The notes under the pieces: model-generated
What the model saw: the letters and a program-made list of their open reading frames with translations, nothing else
Told to the model about the DNA's origin: nothing
The model's database searches: none
Position numbers and translations under genes: made by a program
Shown: one piece after another, positions 20,983 through 32,108 of the stretch
How the letters are laid out: each line of letters starts with the position of its first letter
Numbering within the stretch: position 1 is the first letter of the stretch
NCBI RefSeq assembly: GCF_004664715.2
Contig: NC_051071.1
Coordinates: 90,253,436-90,317,435 of the forward strand
Direction of reading: 5' to 3'
Source of the DNA: Peromyscus leucopus
Taxonomy: Eukaryota; Chordata; Mammalia; Rodentia; Cricetidae
DNA length: 64,000 nt

Positions 20983-22124
20983 TTTAATTTATACCAATAT
21001 TAAAACCATTTTTTAAAAAAAAAAAAATCAGGAATCAGCTTTAAACACAGGGAAGACAGGAAAGTAAGTGGCGTCTAGGGCTGTCTCCGCAAAGGGCGGA
21101 ACTTTCTAAACTGATCACAGCGTGATATTTTCCACCAAGCCATCACATCACTAGCTGTCAGGAGGATGAAAACGACTCTAACCTCCTAGATCAGCAAACC
21201 CAGGACTGTAATTAGATCACCTGCCACACACTGGCTGCCCACGCACTTCCTCCTTGGCAGGGTGTGGGGAACCGGAGAGGCTGCACTCCCGAGGCTCCAT
21301 CTTGAACCGCCCAGGGCTGCTCAGCGGTTGGGCGTGGGTCCTCTCCGCTGACTCCCTCCCTGTCCAGGCGGTGTGCTTCCAGTGGCTCGCCATCTAAGGA
21401 GCCATTGTCCTCGCTCTGAAGCCCAGAAAACCATCTGTTTAGTGCCCCATCTCTGTAGGACGCCACCCTTCCTAGGTGCCTTGTGTGGTGCTGGCTCCTT
21501 AAGAGCGTGAGATGTTAAATGGATCTTGATGGGATGTTTATGGGCACGACTTCCCACAATTCCAGAAACACGTGGTTTCGGATGAAAGGAGATACTGAAG
21601 TATGGGGAGGAATCATTTGCTTTCTTTGATTGAACCAAAAACAATTATCCCGCCTGACTCGGTGTCTTGGCCCCTGCCTTTCCACGGAGGAAAAACTGAC
21701 TAAGAAAACTTCGACCGCACAACAGCAAAAAACACACGGGAAAGCGATCAAGCTGGTAAACTTTTTAGAACAACTTCCCAAGTGCCTATTTCGTAGGCAC
21801 GAGGTTTTGGGTGAAAAGGAATGGGGTGAGGGAGGTCCAGATTCAGCTGAAAACAAAATCTGCGAGAAAAGGCTTTAATAGCAGAGGTAGTTTGGTGAAG
21901 CCGAGCAGCTGTTCGCGCATTCAGTGGCAAGTGCCTGAAATCCCAGATAATTGCTCTCTCCTTCGAGTTGGAAGGCACTGGATGACTTTTTAATGCCCCC
22001 CCCCCCAACCCACCCATTCTCCCAATCTCAACGATCAGTTTTTAGCCTCCTGAAATTCCAGGACCGATGAAGCTTCCCGGCCCAGCCCTTTCCTACAGAG
22101 GAACAGACAGCCTGGCACCATGCC
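20983..22124. other. Repeat-poor upstream flank of CpG island 1
   Basis: After the last SINE the repeat load drops sharply, as expected for DNA next to a promoter. A C-run (about 21988-21997) is present. Two imperfectly similar segments (about 21547-21600 and 21774-21830) share 'acttccca', a 'cacg(t/a)gg' core and 'gatgaaaggaga/ggtgaaaaggaa'. No exon is supported. Confidence 0.5.
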
Positions 22125-22341
22125 CTGCCCAGGTGCGCGTTGGGGGAAGATAAGCACTGCGCCTTCGGCGACGTTCCGCGGCTATCCTCCTCTGCCCCGT
22201 GCACCTGCTGAGCGCTAGCAGCTCGTCCGGGATCCCGGCCACCTCCCCACCACCCAGCCCCTCGGACCGGCCGGCCGGACCCCTAGGCGGGCGCGGCGGG
22301 GCGCGCGGGCACAGCGCAGGCAATCACATGGAGGCCCGGGC

Positions 22342-22355
22342 CCGCCCCATTGGCT
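22342..22355 (+). promoter_or_regulatory. GC box followed by inverted CCAAT box
   Basis: ccgcccc (22342-22348) directly overlaps ccattggct (22347-22355), the reverse of the NF-Y CCAAT element. This pairing typically sits within about 100 bases upstream of CpG-island start sites, so transcription would begin near 22400-22450. No TATA box is visible. Confidence 0.55.
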
Positions 22356-22429
22356 GCGACCCGGCCAGTCGCGGCGCTCGCAGGCTGCGGTTGGTCCCAG
22401 AGCTGCGGCGCCTGCACGGGCCCGGAGTC

Positions 22430-22688
22430 CATGTTACGCTTTGTCTAATTCCCCTCGTTACAGAGTCATGTGCTGCTGCTGCCGCCGCCGCTGCTGCCGC
22501 CGCCCGGGGTGCCCCGGCTCCTCCGCCGCGCTTCGAGGTGGCAGCCGCGGCGGGGCCGCGGGCTCAGGGTCCAGGGCGCCGCGCGCCTCCGGGCGCGTCC
22601 CGGTGCAGCCGCCGCCCGCCGCAGGTGATGCCGCCGCCTCCCGCCTCCGCCTAAGCTCCGACGCGCGCGGCCCGGGCTGCCCGCGAAG
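22430..22688 (+). other. Candidate untranslated first exon A
   Basis: The 3' limit is set by a good splice donor, gaag then gtgggt, with GT at 22689-22690. The 5' limit is not visible and is set from the CCAAT/GC boxes. The exon contains a CTG/CCG triplet run at about 22471-22504. An ATG at 22468 (context gtcATGt, weak) opens a frame that stays open to the donor and would encode a Cys/Arg-rich then Gly/Ala-rich stretch. I read it as leader rather than protein, because the composition is what the GC content would give. Another donor-like site is gcag then gtgatg at 22624-22625. The gene is not recognised. Confidence 0.5.
22471..22504 (+). repeat. CTG/CCG trinucleotide run in CpG island 1
   Basis: The triplets read roughly (CTG)3(CCG)3(CTG)2(CCG)3 and lie in the presumed leader. 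Reading frames through it give poly-Cys/Arg or poly-Ala depending on phase. Confidence 0.85.
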
Positions 22689-23484
22689 GTGGGTGCGCGT
22701 CGGTCCACCCGGGCCGGGAGGGCGCAGGTGGAGCGGCCCCCGGGTGCGCAGGCGTCCTGTCTCTCCTCGCCCGGCGCCGCGGTGGAGCCCAGGCTGCCTC
22801 CCGGGCCGCGATCGGGGACCCGCGGGGGCATCGGGACCCCGGGGCGGGCAGCGCGACCAGGCCCCCACCCAGCGCCGGGACATTGTTCCGCTTCGGGCCC
22901 TGCGCGGGCCGGGTGCCGGCTGCCGCGCTCCCGCCTCGGCCTCCGTGCGCGCGATCGTAGGGGCGGAGATTGCCCATCGCGGCGGCTCCGAGTCTTCCCG
23001 GAGGTGGGTGTCTGGTGTCTGGCCTGGTTGGCCGGGTGCCGGCGAGAGGAGCCCTTGAACTTCTCCAGAAACGCTTCCCCATCCGCCTCCGTCCCGCTCC
23101 GGGTGGGCTGAGCGGGGAGCCCGCGGGCTGGGGCGGGGAGGGGAGGCCCTGCGCCCCGCCTCCCGCGCCCGGGGGGAGGGCACTGGGGCCGCAGGTGCAC
23201 CCAGCGCGCCGCGGGCCATCTCCGGGTTGGGTACCGGTATAATCCGCTTCTAGCTTGTTTGGAAGCGTGGGCTCCTGGGAGCCGGACTTCTGTTTGATTC
23301 TGGCTTAGGGGCTTGGAAAAGAGGAAAACGGGGGTGCTTGCCCAGAGGACTGTCGCCTCCAGTTACTGGAGTGTCGATGGGGGTCTCCCTCTTCCTGTCC
23401 CCCTTCATGTGGGGTATCCCTAACAGATAAGGAAATGAGATTTTTTTTGTTGTTGTTCTTTGATTTTTTTCTTTCTTTTTTAAG

Positions 23485-23529
23485 CCATCCGCAGTGAAGG
23501 AGAACTGCTTCGGGTCGAGGGGAGGAGAG
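23485..23529 (+). other. Candidate short alternative 5' exon
   Basis: A long pyrimidine tract (about 23446-23480) leads to AG at 23483-23484 and CAG ending 23494. It is followed 35-45 bases later by a near-consensus donor, gagag then gtaggt (GT at 23530-23531). Acceptor, short body and donor in the right order suggest a small noncoding exon downstream of exon A. There is no transcript evidence. Confidence 0.3.
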
Positions 23530-23535
23530 GTAGGT

Positions 23536-24889
23536 CCCCTCTGGAGAGGGGTGGGGTGTTAGAGGGTCTCAGCCGTCCCCACGCAGCTGGGGTTTGTTGT
23601 GGCTGAAAGTGGGCAAGTAGGATTGCTGGAAGGAAAAAGCAAGCGAAGAAATGGGAGCAGGAAGGGGGAGGCAAAGAGACCAAGTGCTGGGCGTCCTAGC
23701 CGGACTGGAGCCCCAGTCTGAGATTCTTGGGGAGCCTGTTTGATTTGCGTTTCCTCCCAAGACTTTCTTCTCCTTGACTCTGAAAGTTTTTTGGGTTTTT
23801 TTGTTTGTTTGTTTGTTTTTATTTTTGTATTGGGCAAGACAGCTGTGAAGACGTGGTTTTGGAAGAGATGTAGATGATGACTTCTGGAAACTTTCCTTGG
23901 CAGTTTAAATAATAAAATCCCACCCAGGCAGCGTTTACTGAGCACCTAGTACACTCGCGGTGCTGGAGCGTCCGTCGGAAGAGGCCTGGATAAGCAGGGA
24001 ATTCCCGTCTGCAGTGCGGGTGAGGGCTGTTTACTTAATAAACAACCAAGGGCCCATCCGTATGCCAAGGAGAACATGGTTCAGACCTTCGTCCCCAAAC
24101 TACTGGGACAGCGGGGTCTTACAGACCTGGGGAGTCACCCTGCCTTGTAAGCACCGATGTGTTCAGACACCATCTGTTTTTATATCTCATGAACACGGAG
24201 ACTGTATATTATCAGTTAGGTCAGGGGCAGAGTTGTCCTGACGCCAGCTGAAGTTAAAACCCAACGTCTGGAGGTGAAAAAGAATTGAAGATTGAAGGGA
24301 GGCGGAGAACTTGGAAGCGTTGACTCCTGCGCGTTACTTAGGCCGCCCTCTCTGTGAAGGGAAGTGACCCACAGTGCTGCTGGACAGGATTCCAAAATGG
24401 AGAGCTCCCAGCCCTGTCCACGGGAGCACACTGTCTCAGATTCCTCTAGTTTTTATTGAAGGTGTGTAAACTTTGTGGATGGAAGCCTAACACATTAAGA
24501 GGTCAGAGTGAGCTGTCCTCAGGTGACCCAGCGTCCCCTCCCCCAGCTCAGCACCGAGTGCTCCTGATGCAAGAGTGTTGAGCCATGGCCACAACTTTCT
24601 TTGCCTGCCTTTTCCCTACAGCATTGAAAAACCTTGGTCAACAAATGCCCCCCCACCTCCATAAGTTGTATAGTCTATTAAGTTTTTCTGAGGTTTTTAT
24701 TTATTTATTTTCAACAATCCATATGTGTTTGACTTGTCCAAATAGTTAAATTGTTTTGGGAGCTCTCTGTTTTGGAAATTGGACTTTGCTGGTATTGTGG
24801 GTGAGTTGTAGATAAATTGGCTCAGACCGTAAGGGTAAAGTTTTGTGGATCTTTGTATTTATCATCTATGTTAGTTTTTATTTTGTTTT
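23536..24889. other. Repeat-poor presumed intron 1 start
   Basis: T-rich tracts occur at about 23788-23826 ('tttgtttgtttgtttgtttt'). No SINE is seen for over a kilobase downstream of island 1, consistent with regulatory sequence retention near a promoter. Confidence 0.45.
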
Positions 24890-25005
24890 GTTTTTTGATA
24901 TGGGGAGGGTCTCACACTGTAGCCCAGGTTGGCCGGGAACTCAAGACTGTCCTCTTTATACTTTCTCCTGGCGCTAGGATTACTAGTGTGACCTGCCACA
25001 CACTG
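24890..25005 (-). mobile_element. B1-related SINE, diverged
   Basis: 'tttttgatatggggagggtc', 'tgtagcccaggttggccggg' and 'gcgctaggattactagtgtg'. Confidence 0.65.
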
Positions 25006-25193
25006 CCACGTAGGCTCTTGAAGTGGTAATATGAAAGTATTTCACCTTACTGCTGGTGTTTGGCCTGAGAAACACCAGATAGTATTGAGTACAGGCAGTG
25101 AGCAGGGAGCAGAGCGGATGCCGTGTGAACTTGGACAGGATTGCTGTGCTCATGAGAGCAGATAAACATGCAGAAGTCCAATAGTTCATGGTG

Positions 25194-25216
25194 ACAGTGA
25201 GTGAGTGAGTGAGTGA

Positions 25217-25265
<49 letters not shown>
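25194..25265. repeat. (GAGT)n-(GT)n compound microsatellite
   Basis: About seven GAGT units merge into about 22 GT units. Confidence 0.95.
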
Positions 25266-25267
<2 letters not shown>

Positions 25268-25547
25268 GACAGAAGCAGGGACCAGAGTGGACTGGAGACA
25301 GTAGTGAGGGGTGTGGTTGTGTCTAAGGAAGGAGTTGGGCCACACAGTTCAGTGGAGGCTTTGGGAAGTAAATAGATAATCCTAACCTGGTTAGTGGGAA
25401 AGTTAGCTACCAGTGAGTCAGTAAATCAACCTGAGGTCCTCCCAGCAGGCAGTTGGCAACCTGTGGAGAGTGTGTGCTTATCTTAGCCCCGGGGCAGGAG
25501 CTGCCGGCTTCTGTTGGGTAGCGATGCCATTTAAACAGCCTTCAGAG

Positions 25548-25672
25548 CCCTGGAGATAGCTCAGCAGGGAAGGGCGTTTAATCCCTGGAATCCACACAGT
25601 GAACTGAGAGACCGACCTCCTCCAGTTGATGTTGGATGCATACCCTTCCCCCTAAATAAATAATGTAAAACA
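25548..25672 (+). mobile_element. B2-like SINE, partial
   Basis: 'agccctggagatagctcagc' and 'taatccctggaatccacaca', tail 'ccccctaaataaataatg'. The middle is shortened. Confidence 0.55.
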
Positions 25673-25752
25673 ACAGATCAGCCTCGAGTGCACGGGGCCA
25701 TGCTCCCAGCCCAAAGGATGAGCTTGTGGATGGACTCAGCAGTGCCTAAGCT

Positions 25753-26045
25753 GGGCCTGGGGGAAGAAGAGTGGGTAAAGGGCTTCCTTGCTTGCCGCCC
25801 AAGCCTGAGGAAGCAAGTTCAGATTCCCAGCACCTTCCTGAGAGTGAGAGCTGTGTTTAGCCCCAGTGCTGGGGAAGGGGAGACAGGAAGAGTCCTGGGG
25901 GCTCACAGGCCAGCCAAGCTGAGATGTGGGCCCCAGTTTCTATGGGAGACCCTATCTTGAAGTCCGAAGTGGAGAGGAATCGAGTATGTAGACCTCCGGC
26001 TTCTACCCAAGTCCCTGTAGGCATGTGCACATTTACACACTTAAA
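25753..26045 (+). mobile_element. B4/RSINE1-type long SINE
   Basis: A tRNA-like head ('gtgggtaaagggcttccttg') is followed by a B1-like middle ('gccccagtgctggggaaggg', 'ggccagccaagctgagatgt') and a CA-rich end ('gcatgtgcacatttacacac'). Confidence 0.65.
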
Positions 26046-26137
26046 AGTAGTTGATACTGCTTCCCTTCTGCAGTGAGCGGGAGTGTGGCCGTGGCCTTCC
26101 CAGAAGTGAAGTTACATTTCTGAATAGAGGGCGGTGG

Positions 26138-26268
26138 TTTTTTGTTTTTGTTTGTTTGTTTTTGTTCTGAACTCACTCTGTAGACCAGGCTGGCCTCGAA
26201 CTCAGAGATCCGCCTGCTTCTGCTTCCCGAGTGCTAGGATTAAAGGCGTGCGCCACCACCGCCTGGCG
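26138..26268 (-). mobile_element. B1 SINE, 3' third deleted
   Basis: A T/G-rich tail is joined to 'gaactcactctgtagaccag' and ends 'gcgtgcgccaccaccgcctg', the cricetid-type end. The 'gagacagggtttctctgtg' block is missing. Confidence 0.85.
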
Positions 26269-27629
26269 AGGGAGGTAGTTCTTGGTGTGAGAAGGATAAC
26301 ATTAGGAGAGTGGTTCTGAGTAGGTCTGAAGCGTTTAGGGTCTGCACAAATGCCATCAGGAGACAGATAATTTTGAGGGCGGTTGGTGGCTTGGGGGCAG
26401 GATAATATTAGGTAAGTGGAGTGTCACAGAACTGGTGTTTTAGAGAGGCCCAATCTGACCCCGTTAACAAATTCTTATACTCCATAAGTAGCTAGTTTAA
26501 ATGTCCTAAGGAACAGGGTCCTCCCCACATGAAGACAGTCTTTGGACTGTCTGTTTGGTTATTGTTCCTTCCAGCGGTTTCACTGGCTGCCTTGCTCTGG
26601 GACTGTTCCGTTCTCGGGACAGAAAGCGGTCTCCTTTCCCCCGATTAATTTTTTACCCTGTAGTCTCTCCAGTGTGGACGCTTCATATCTTGTCAGCCTT
26701 GCTCCTGAGGAGCCTGGAATTCCATATGGTAATTGAGCTAGGAGTGGCCAGCAAGGAACAACAGGAAAGTGGCCTCCCAGAGACCTACTATGCTTAAATT
26801 CCCATTGTTGCTTAAACGGCCTTGTAACTGCTGCCTTGCTGACTTTATTTTTAAGCAGCACCTACCACAGACTCTTGTCATGGGTCGTCAAACTCTGCAG
26901 GGATTTGTTGCTGGAGCTACCGCGTTTGTGTGATGGGGCAGCATTTTTTCCCCCTCCTCTTGAGAGGTCCAGTTGAACTTTCTGTTAACCTTATCGAGCT
27001 TTTTGATTTGTTGGTTCCATCTTGTCATCCTGTCAGGGTAAAAATGGGCAGCGATGGTTTTGCTGAGATGCTGGTTGTCGTGGGACCCTCAGATTTGGGG
27101 TGCTGCTGATTGCTAGGGATGGAGGGCTGTTCTAGAGGCCGGGCACCTCGGCGTGTGGACCTGTGGTGCCGGTTCTCTGTGGCTGGAGTGTCACGAGTGT
27201 CTCTGGGATTCTTTTCATTCTGTGTAGACATCTGGAAGAGAGGTGCTGATGTTCTTTACAAATTGGAAGCTGGCCAGACCAGAGTCGCCTTTGAACTTGT
27301 GAGGGGGTAGGCCGTGTGAACTTGGTTCCCACTCCAGCTCTGTGTTGTTCTCTCTCTGCCGGTGTGCCCGGAACCCTGGCTGGCCAACGGCTTCACACCC
27401 CGGAAGAAGAGACCCGGGGTCTGGAATCAGACTTCTGTCCCCGCGCTTTCAGGTGCGCCGGGATGATTTCGTGTGTCACTTCAATTTTGTGAGACTGTTA
27501 AAAATTAATTATTCCTAGATGTGCTTTGAAGAAAACAGGCCAGAAGTTCTGGGAACTTAGTGCCAGGTTCTTCAGATATTTTAGCTCTCCCCAGCAATAT
27601 TGATTGACTCATTGATTAATGGAGATAGA
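26269..27629. other. Repeat-poor presumed intron
   Basis: No named repeat is seen over 1.3 kb. Small frames at 26542-26797 and 27025-27332 overlap on opposite strands and have no motif. Confidence 0.45.
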
Positions 27630-27842
27630 TTCATGTATCCCAGACTGGTCTGTCTCAAATTCCAACTCATTATGTAGCCGGAGGATGACCTTGAACTCCT
27701 GACCGTCCTGGTCTCCATTTTCCCGGCACTAGCATTACAGGCCTGTGCCAATATGCTAGGTGAATGCCGTGCTGGGGATTGAACCCATGGCTTTGTGCAT
27801 GCTAGACAAGCACTCTACCAACCAAACTAAATCCCCAGCCCC
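27630..27842 (-). mobile_element. B4 SINE
   Basis: 'tgtagccggaggatgacctt', 'cggcactagcattacaggcc', then the reversed ID-like head 'gtgctggggattgaaccca' and 'gcactctaccaaccaaacta'. Full length. Confidence 0.85.
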
Positions 27843-28707
27843 TAAATTGGGGGGTAGCCACCCCCTACTATTGAAGGAGCCAAATCCCAACTCTGATGGC
27901 CGTATATGTAGCCCTTTCATTATGCGTGTCCAGTGTGTTCTGTCCCTTACTCTGCTCGTATCTATCCCAATGGTGTGATTAGCCGAGTCTCGCTTCTGTT
28001 CTGGCCCACATGAGTAACCTGTGTGTACCTTCTGGAGATCAGGGATGATCCTGTAAGAAGGGGTATTGGGTGAACATATGATATACGGTAGTGAAACCCC
28101 TTTGGCGTTGTCCTGCCTTGCTGGGTCCCGCTGACCCTCAGGGGCGGGACACTTGGTTGGCATATTTGAGACCTTAGAAAGGAGGAATTGGAATGGACCA
28201 ACCTTTGGATGTTATGGGTGAGAATATCGAGCCATGGGAAGGTGGTTTGATTTAAGCTTGCACGCGCAGGTACAGGCATCAGGATACAAAGCCTCGGAGG
28301 AAAGAGTTCTCCTCTGCTTGGAGGTGTGTAAACAGTTGAGGTCCCTCGGGTCTTATTTATATAATTGAACCAAAAGAGGGAGCGCACGGTGGGATTTCTG
28401 CCTTTACAGGCGACACAAAGCTCTTCTGGATTACGAAACCTCTAACCAGCAGGGATTTGCTCCGGGGAAACCATACAAGCTTGTGTGAGTCCTCAGAATG
28501 CTTGTAGGTGATTTTAGGTTGCAAATAGGTGTTTCTGGGGAAACAAAGGAGCTATGATAGTATGGTGGTTTATTTTTTATTTTTGGAAAACCAGAAAGGA
28601 ATCTGGAAAGAACTGCACAGCACTGTCCTCCCAGGCAAAGAGGACAAGGAATGCTGCTTTTAGGAAAGAGATTTTGAGAAGACACTATCGTCTTTATTTT
28701 ATTATTA
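27843..28707. other. Presumed intron, no feature recognised
   Basis: It lies between two SINEs and has no repeat or exon I can support. Confidence 0.4.
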
Positions 28708-28846
28708 TTTTTTAAATAAACCTTTGAGACAGAGCTGCATGGCACAAGCTGGCCTCAAACTCTGTTTTGGAGGTTGACTTTGAACTCTTCATCCTCTTGC
28801 CTCCAACTTCCAAGTGATTACTGGTGTGCACCACGAAGGCCAGCCC
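28708..28846 (-). mobile_element. B1-related SINE, diverged
   Basis: 'cctttgagacagagctgcat', 'acaagctggcctcaaactct' and 'caagtgattactggtgtgca'. Confidence 0.65.
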
Positions 28847-29319
28847 AGAAAATGAAGTTTGAATTTTGTTCCCATGATGCTTTCTTCAGGGTCGTGGCCA
28901 CTCTGCCTTAGGAAACACAAAGGTGTGATTCTCAGGAAGACTGGGAGTTCCTGTTGGAGCAGAAGCCCCATGGGGGACAGGCTTCTTGCACAGCTGTTTT
29001 TCTGACACAAATATTTAACATTTAGAGTCTGCGAAGACTTAGTTGAGGGGTGCTGTCAAAGCCGGGGAAACCACTAGTGTAAGGATGTGGGAAGAAGTGA
29101 CCACTTCATTCCAGTGAGTCTGACTTGTGGCATTTCAGTTGTTTGCCTCTTTGTCACCAAGCTCTAGGAAGTCTGTCACAAGAGGACCGACAGGACATCT
29201 CTGTCTCGTGTCCTGCTGATTTTTTTCCCCTCAGTACCATGTACCTGAGAGTCCCTCAAACACCATTTGTCACCTGAAAGGGTGAATGGAGAGGTTTACC
29301 TTCAAGCTTCATAATGAAG
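28847..29319. other. Presumed intron, no feature recognised
   Basis: No repeat seen. A T-run precedes 'cccctcag' near 29227-29234, which is acceptor-like, but no donor-bounded exon follows. Confidence 0.4.
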
Positions 29320-29442
29320 CCGTGAATTCAGAGTTCGAGGCCAGCCTGGCCTACAAAGCGAGTTCCAGGACAGCCAGAGCTGTTACACAGAGAAAACCCT
29401 GTTTCGAAAACAAACAACAACAACAACAACAACAAAAAGACA
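29320..29442 (+). mobile_element. B1 SINE, 5'-truncated, (CAA)n tail
   Basis: It starts within the body ('gaattcagagttcgaggcca'), carries 'gttccaggacagccagagct', and ends in 'aaacaaacaacaacaacaac'. Confidence 0.85.
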
Positions 29443-29537
29443 TGAATTCAGATCAAATATTAAGAAATATGGTTTCAGTTCCCCCTTAACTTGAGTCAGA
29501 GTCAGCCCGGAGAATACTAGTCTCTTAAATATGTACC

Positions 29538-29685
29538 AGGATCTGGAGAGACGGCTCAGTTGGTAATGGAACTTGCTGTGCATGCCTGGTGACCAGCGTT
29601 TGACCCCCGAAACCCCCGTGGTAGGAGAGGAAAACCAGCTACACAAAGTTGTTCTTTCATCCCTATATCCACGCGTCCCCCACAC

Positions 29686-29733
<48 letters not shown>
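29538..29733 (+). mobile_element. B3-like SINE ending in a (CA)n run
   Basis: Head 'ggatctggagagacggctca' and 'gcttgctg'-like 'acttgctgtgcatgcctggt' are followed at 29687-29733 by about 22 CA units. The CA run has probably grown from the CA-rich end of the SINE. Confidence 0.75.
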
Positions 29734-30479
29734 ACACTAATAATAATAAAAGATTTTTTTTAAAGGAATGACACATAGGTTGACTTCTAGGCTACACATG
29801 CGTGTGCACACACAGGTACACACACACAGGACACAAACACGCGCACATACAAAAGACCTGTCGGAATCCTTCACCATGGCTGGCGAGTCAGACTCTCTGG
29901 AGGTAGAGTTGACTACTTTCGGTTTTTATGTTATTATTTCACGGAGGTCTGATTTCAGATGAAAACCCTCCTGGCCCCCGAGTAGCTGTGGTGTGTGGCC
30001 AAGGCTGAGAACCACCACCTCACATAGCCATGCAGCGATCAGCTGAAGACACTTTAGAAAGGTGTGGCTGGCAAGCGCATCTGGGTTCTTACAAGATGAA
30101 AAGAGCTTGGATTCCTTACTCGGTGAGGAGCAGGATGGCTCCTCTGTCCCCTCAGCTTGGCTCTTAGTGCTGCTGTGAGTGCTGCTTGTCCTGGGCAAGA
30201 CAGCGCCTTGTGGTCCCTTCTCGAGCAGTTGTTTCCATAGTGAGACTGCAGTTTGCCCGACCTGTGGGAGAGTGAGAACAGTCAGGATGCAGGAAGCTCT
30301 TCATTTTAACTTTACTGCTGAGTGTATTCAGTCCTGAGAGGGCTTTGTTTTAGGTGATGTTTTCATTTCTCGGTTGTCTTTCCTGTGCCATTGCGTTGTT
30401 GCTATTATTTTTTTCTCCTTGGTGAAAGGATTATAGTGGGGTTTGTTTCTTGAGGTTCCATAGCTGTTTGTTTGTTTTC
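29734..30479. other. Presumed intron; short CA-rich patch
   Basis: A degenerate CA-rich patch lies at about 29805-29850. The remainder has no recognised element. Confidence 0.45.
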
Positions 30480-30512
30480 CATTTATTTATTTATTTATTT
30501 ATTTATTTATTT
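30480..30512. repeat. (ATTT)n microsatellite
   Basis: Eight ATTT units at the poly(T) side of a minus-strand SINE. Confidence 0.95.
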
Positions 30513-30800
30513 GAGTGTATGTCATGCAGCCCATGCGGGCCTCCAAGTCACCACGTAGCCAAAGGATGGCCTTGAACCTGTGGTCTTCCCATTTCCGTTT
30601 TCCAAGTATTGGGATTACAACTATACTCACTTCTGTTCAGTGCTGGAGACCAAACTCGGGCAAGCGCTCTACCAACTGAGGTACATCCCTGCTTTCTACT
30701 TCTTCTTTTGATCAGGGTCTACTGTGTATATTATTAGTACAGGCTGGCCTCAAACCCAAGATACTCCTGCCTCAAGCTCTCCACCATACTTGACCTTTGG
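30513..30800 (-). mobile_element. B4 SINE followed by B1-like fragment
   Basis: 30513-30690: 'aaaggatggccttgaacctg', 'agtattgggattacaactat' and reversed head 'gcgctctaccaactgaggta'. 30712-30800: 'acaggctggcctcaaaccca' with a shortened end. Confidence 0.75.
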
Positions 30801-30989
30801 TCACATTTTAATCTGGCAGTGTCCCAATGGTCTTCTGAACTCTTACTGACATGAAATCAAAGATCTGAGAATTGCGCAGTTTTCAAAATGTACGCCCTTC
30901 CCTGATGGCTGCTACTCTCATAAATGTGGTGACGGTTTCCAGTGAGTCTTTCCCTAAAGACGCCACACTCACGTTTGCGGGCAATAGTT

Positions 30990-31347
30990 GTGTCTTAGTC
31001 ACTGTTCTGTTGCTGTGAAGAGACACCGTGACCAAGACAACTCATAAAAGAAAGCATTTAATGGGGGATTGGTTACAGTTTCAGAGGCTTAGTCCATTGC
31101 CCTCATGGTAGGGGCATGCAGGGGCATACAGGGGGCATGCAGGCAGGGGTGGTGCTGGAGTAGCTGAGGGCTGCATCCTGATCTGCAGAGAGAGGTAGAG
31201 ACAGAAGCAGACACTGGGCCTGGCATGGGCTCCAACAGGGCTGTACCTTCTGATCCTTCTAATCCTTTCAAACAGTTCCACCCCCAGGTGATTAGGCATT
31301 TAAATGTCTGAGCCTGTGGGGATATTTCTATTCAGACCACCACAGTT
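30990..31347 (-). mobile_element. MaLR-like LTR, well preserved
   Basis: 'gtgtcttagtcactgttctg', 'tgaagagacaccgtgaccaa', 'ttacagtttcagaggcttag' and 'cctttcaaacagttccaccc' are in the expected order; the right end is 'cagaccaccacag'. Read on the minus strand it has an LTR-like layout and is the same family as 62240-62722. A GGGGCATGCA-type short tandem lies at 31112-31148. Confidence 0.6.
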
Positions 31348-31537
31348 AGGAACAGCGCCATAGAGGTCTCTACTCCCCACAACCCAGAAACTCACTGCTG
31401 GATCTGAGCCTTGCAGGGTCAAGAGAAGGTGGTGGGGACACCCTTCTCTCCCGAGGCTGTTGGCTGCTGGAAACCTGCTTTTTCCCTCACTATGGGGACA
31501 AGACAGTCGTCAGGTGGGGTATGAACAAGCTGTCAGC

Positions 31538-31600
31538 AGCTGTGGGATGCAGCTCGGTGGTAAAGTTCTTGGCCAGCATTCATGAGGCCCTCAGGTCAGT
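31538..31600 (+). mobile_element. ID/B4 head fragment
   Basis: 'gggatgcagctcggtggtaa' and 'catgaggccctcaggtcagt'; only the tRNA-derived head and an A-rich end remain. Confidence 0.65.
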
Positions 31601-31752
31601 CCAAAATAACAACAAAAATAATTCCATCAGTCAACATTCTCTTCGCTGACTGTTCACAACGAATTTTTAAAGAGTTGGTGGACAATTCGAGCTCTTGGGG
31701 AAACTGTCTTCATGATATTTGCAGTGGGAGTCTCAAGCTCTTGGAACTCAGT

Positions 31753-31920
31753 TTAGGGTTGGTGAGACGGCCCAGCAGGAAGAGGACTTGGTGTCAGACC
31801 CGACTGACCTGTGTGGTGGAAGGAGAAAATCTCCAGGTTCTTCATGACCTCTGTATGTGTTGTGACGCGCATGCTCCCCCCACCCGACACACAGACAAAC
31901 AGCAAACAAACAAATGGATT
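31753..31920 (+). mobile_element. B3-like tRNA-head SINE
   Basis: 'ggttggtgagacggcccagc', 'gtgtggtggaaggagaaaat' and a tail with 'cagcaaacaaacaaatgg'. Confidence 0.65.
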
Positions 31921-32029
31921 AGAAATCAGTTTGTTCTCAGATGGAACTTTTTCCCATTTAGTAGACCAGGGAGTAATTGAACACCTTATCGAATGCCTGA
32001 AAGTGTGCTTTTTGTTTGCTTGTTGTTAT

Positions 32030-32108
32030 TGTTTTTGTGATGGGAATTGAACCCAGGGCCTTGCGCATACCAGGCAAGAACTCTTCTACCTAGATATGTT
32101 TCCAGTTC
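32030..32108 (-). mobile_element. ID/B4 head fragment
   Basis: 'gatgggaattgaacccaggg' and 'gcataccaggcaagaactct' are the reverse of the ID-like head. Confidence 0.65.

Larger units (their letters stand above)
22125..23235 (+). promoter_or_regulatory. CpG island 1 (promoter region)
   Basis: The interval is very GC-rich with dense CpG (for example 22283-22310 and 22540-22600), in contrast to flanking DNA. SINEs are absent. It holds promoter elements near 22340-22355, a triplet-rich leader and several GT-donor sequences. Such an island marks a promoter active in the germ line or broadly. The many overlapping open frames on both strands are composition effects. Confidence 0.85.

Noticed and set aside
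22458..23219. Overlapping open frames of 200-250 codons in CpG island 1
   Set aside because: Stops are rare in very GC-rich DNA; several frames on both strands are open at once, with Arg/Pro/Gly/Ala composition only.
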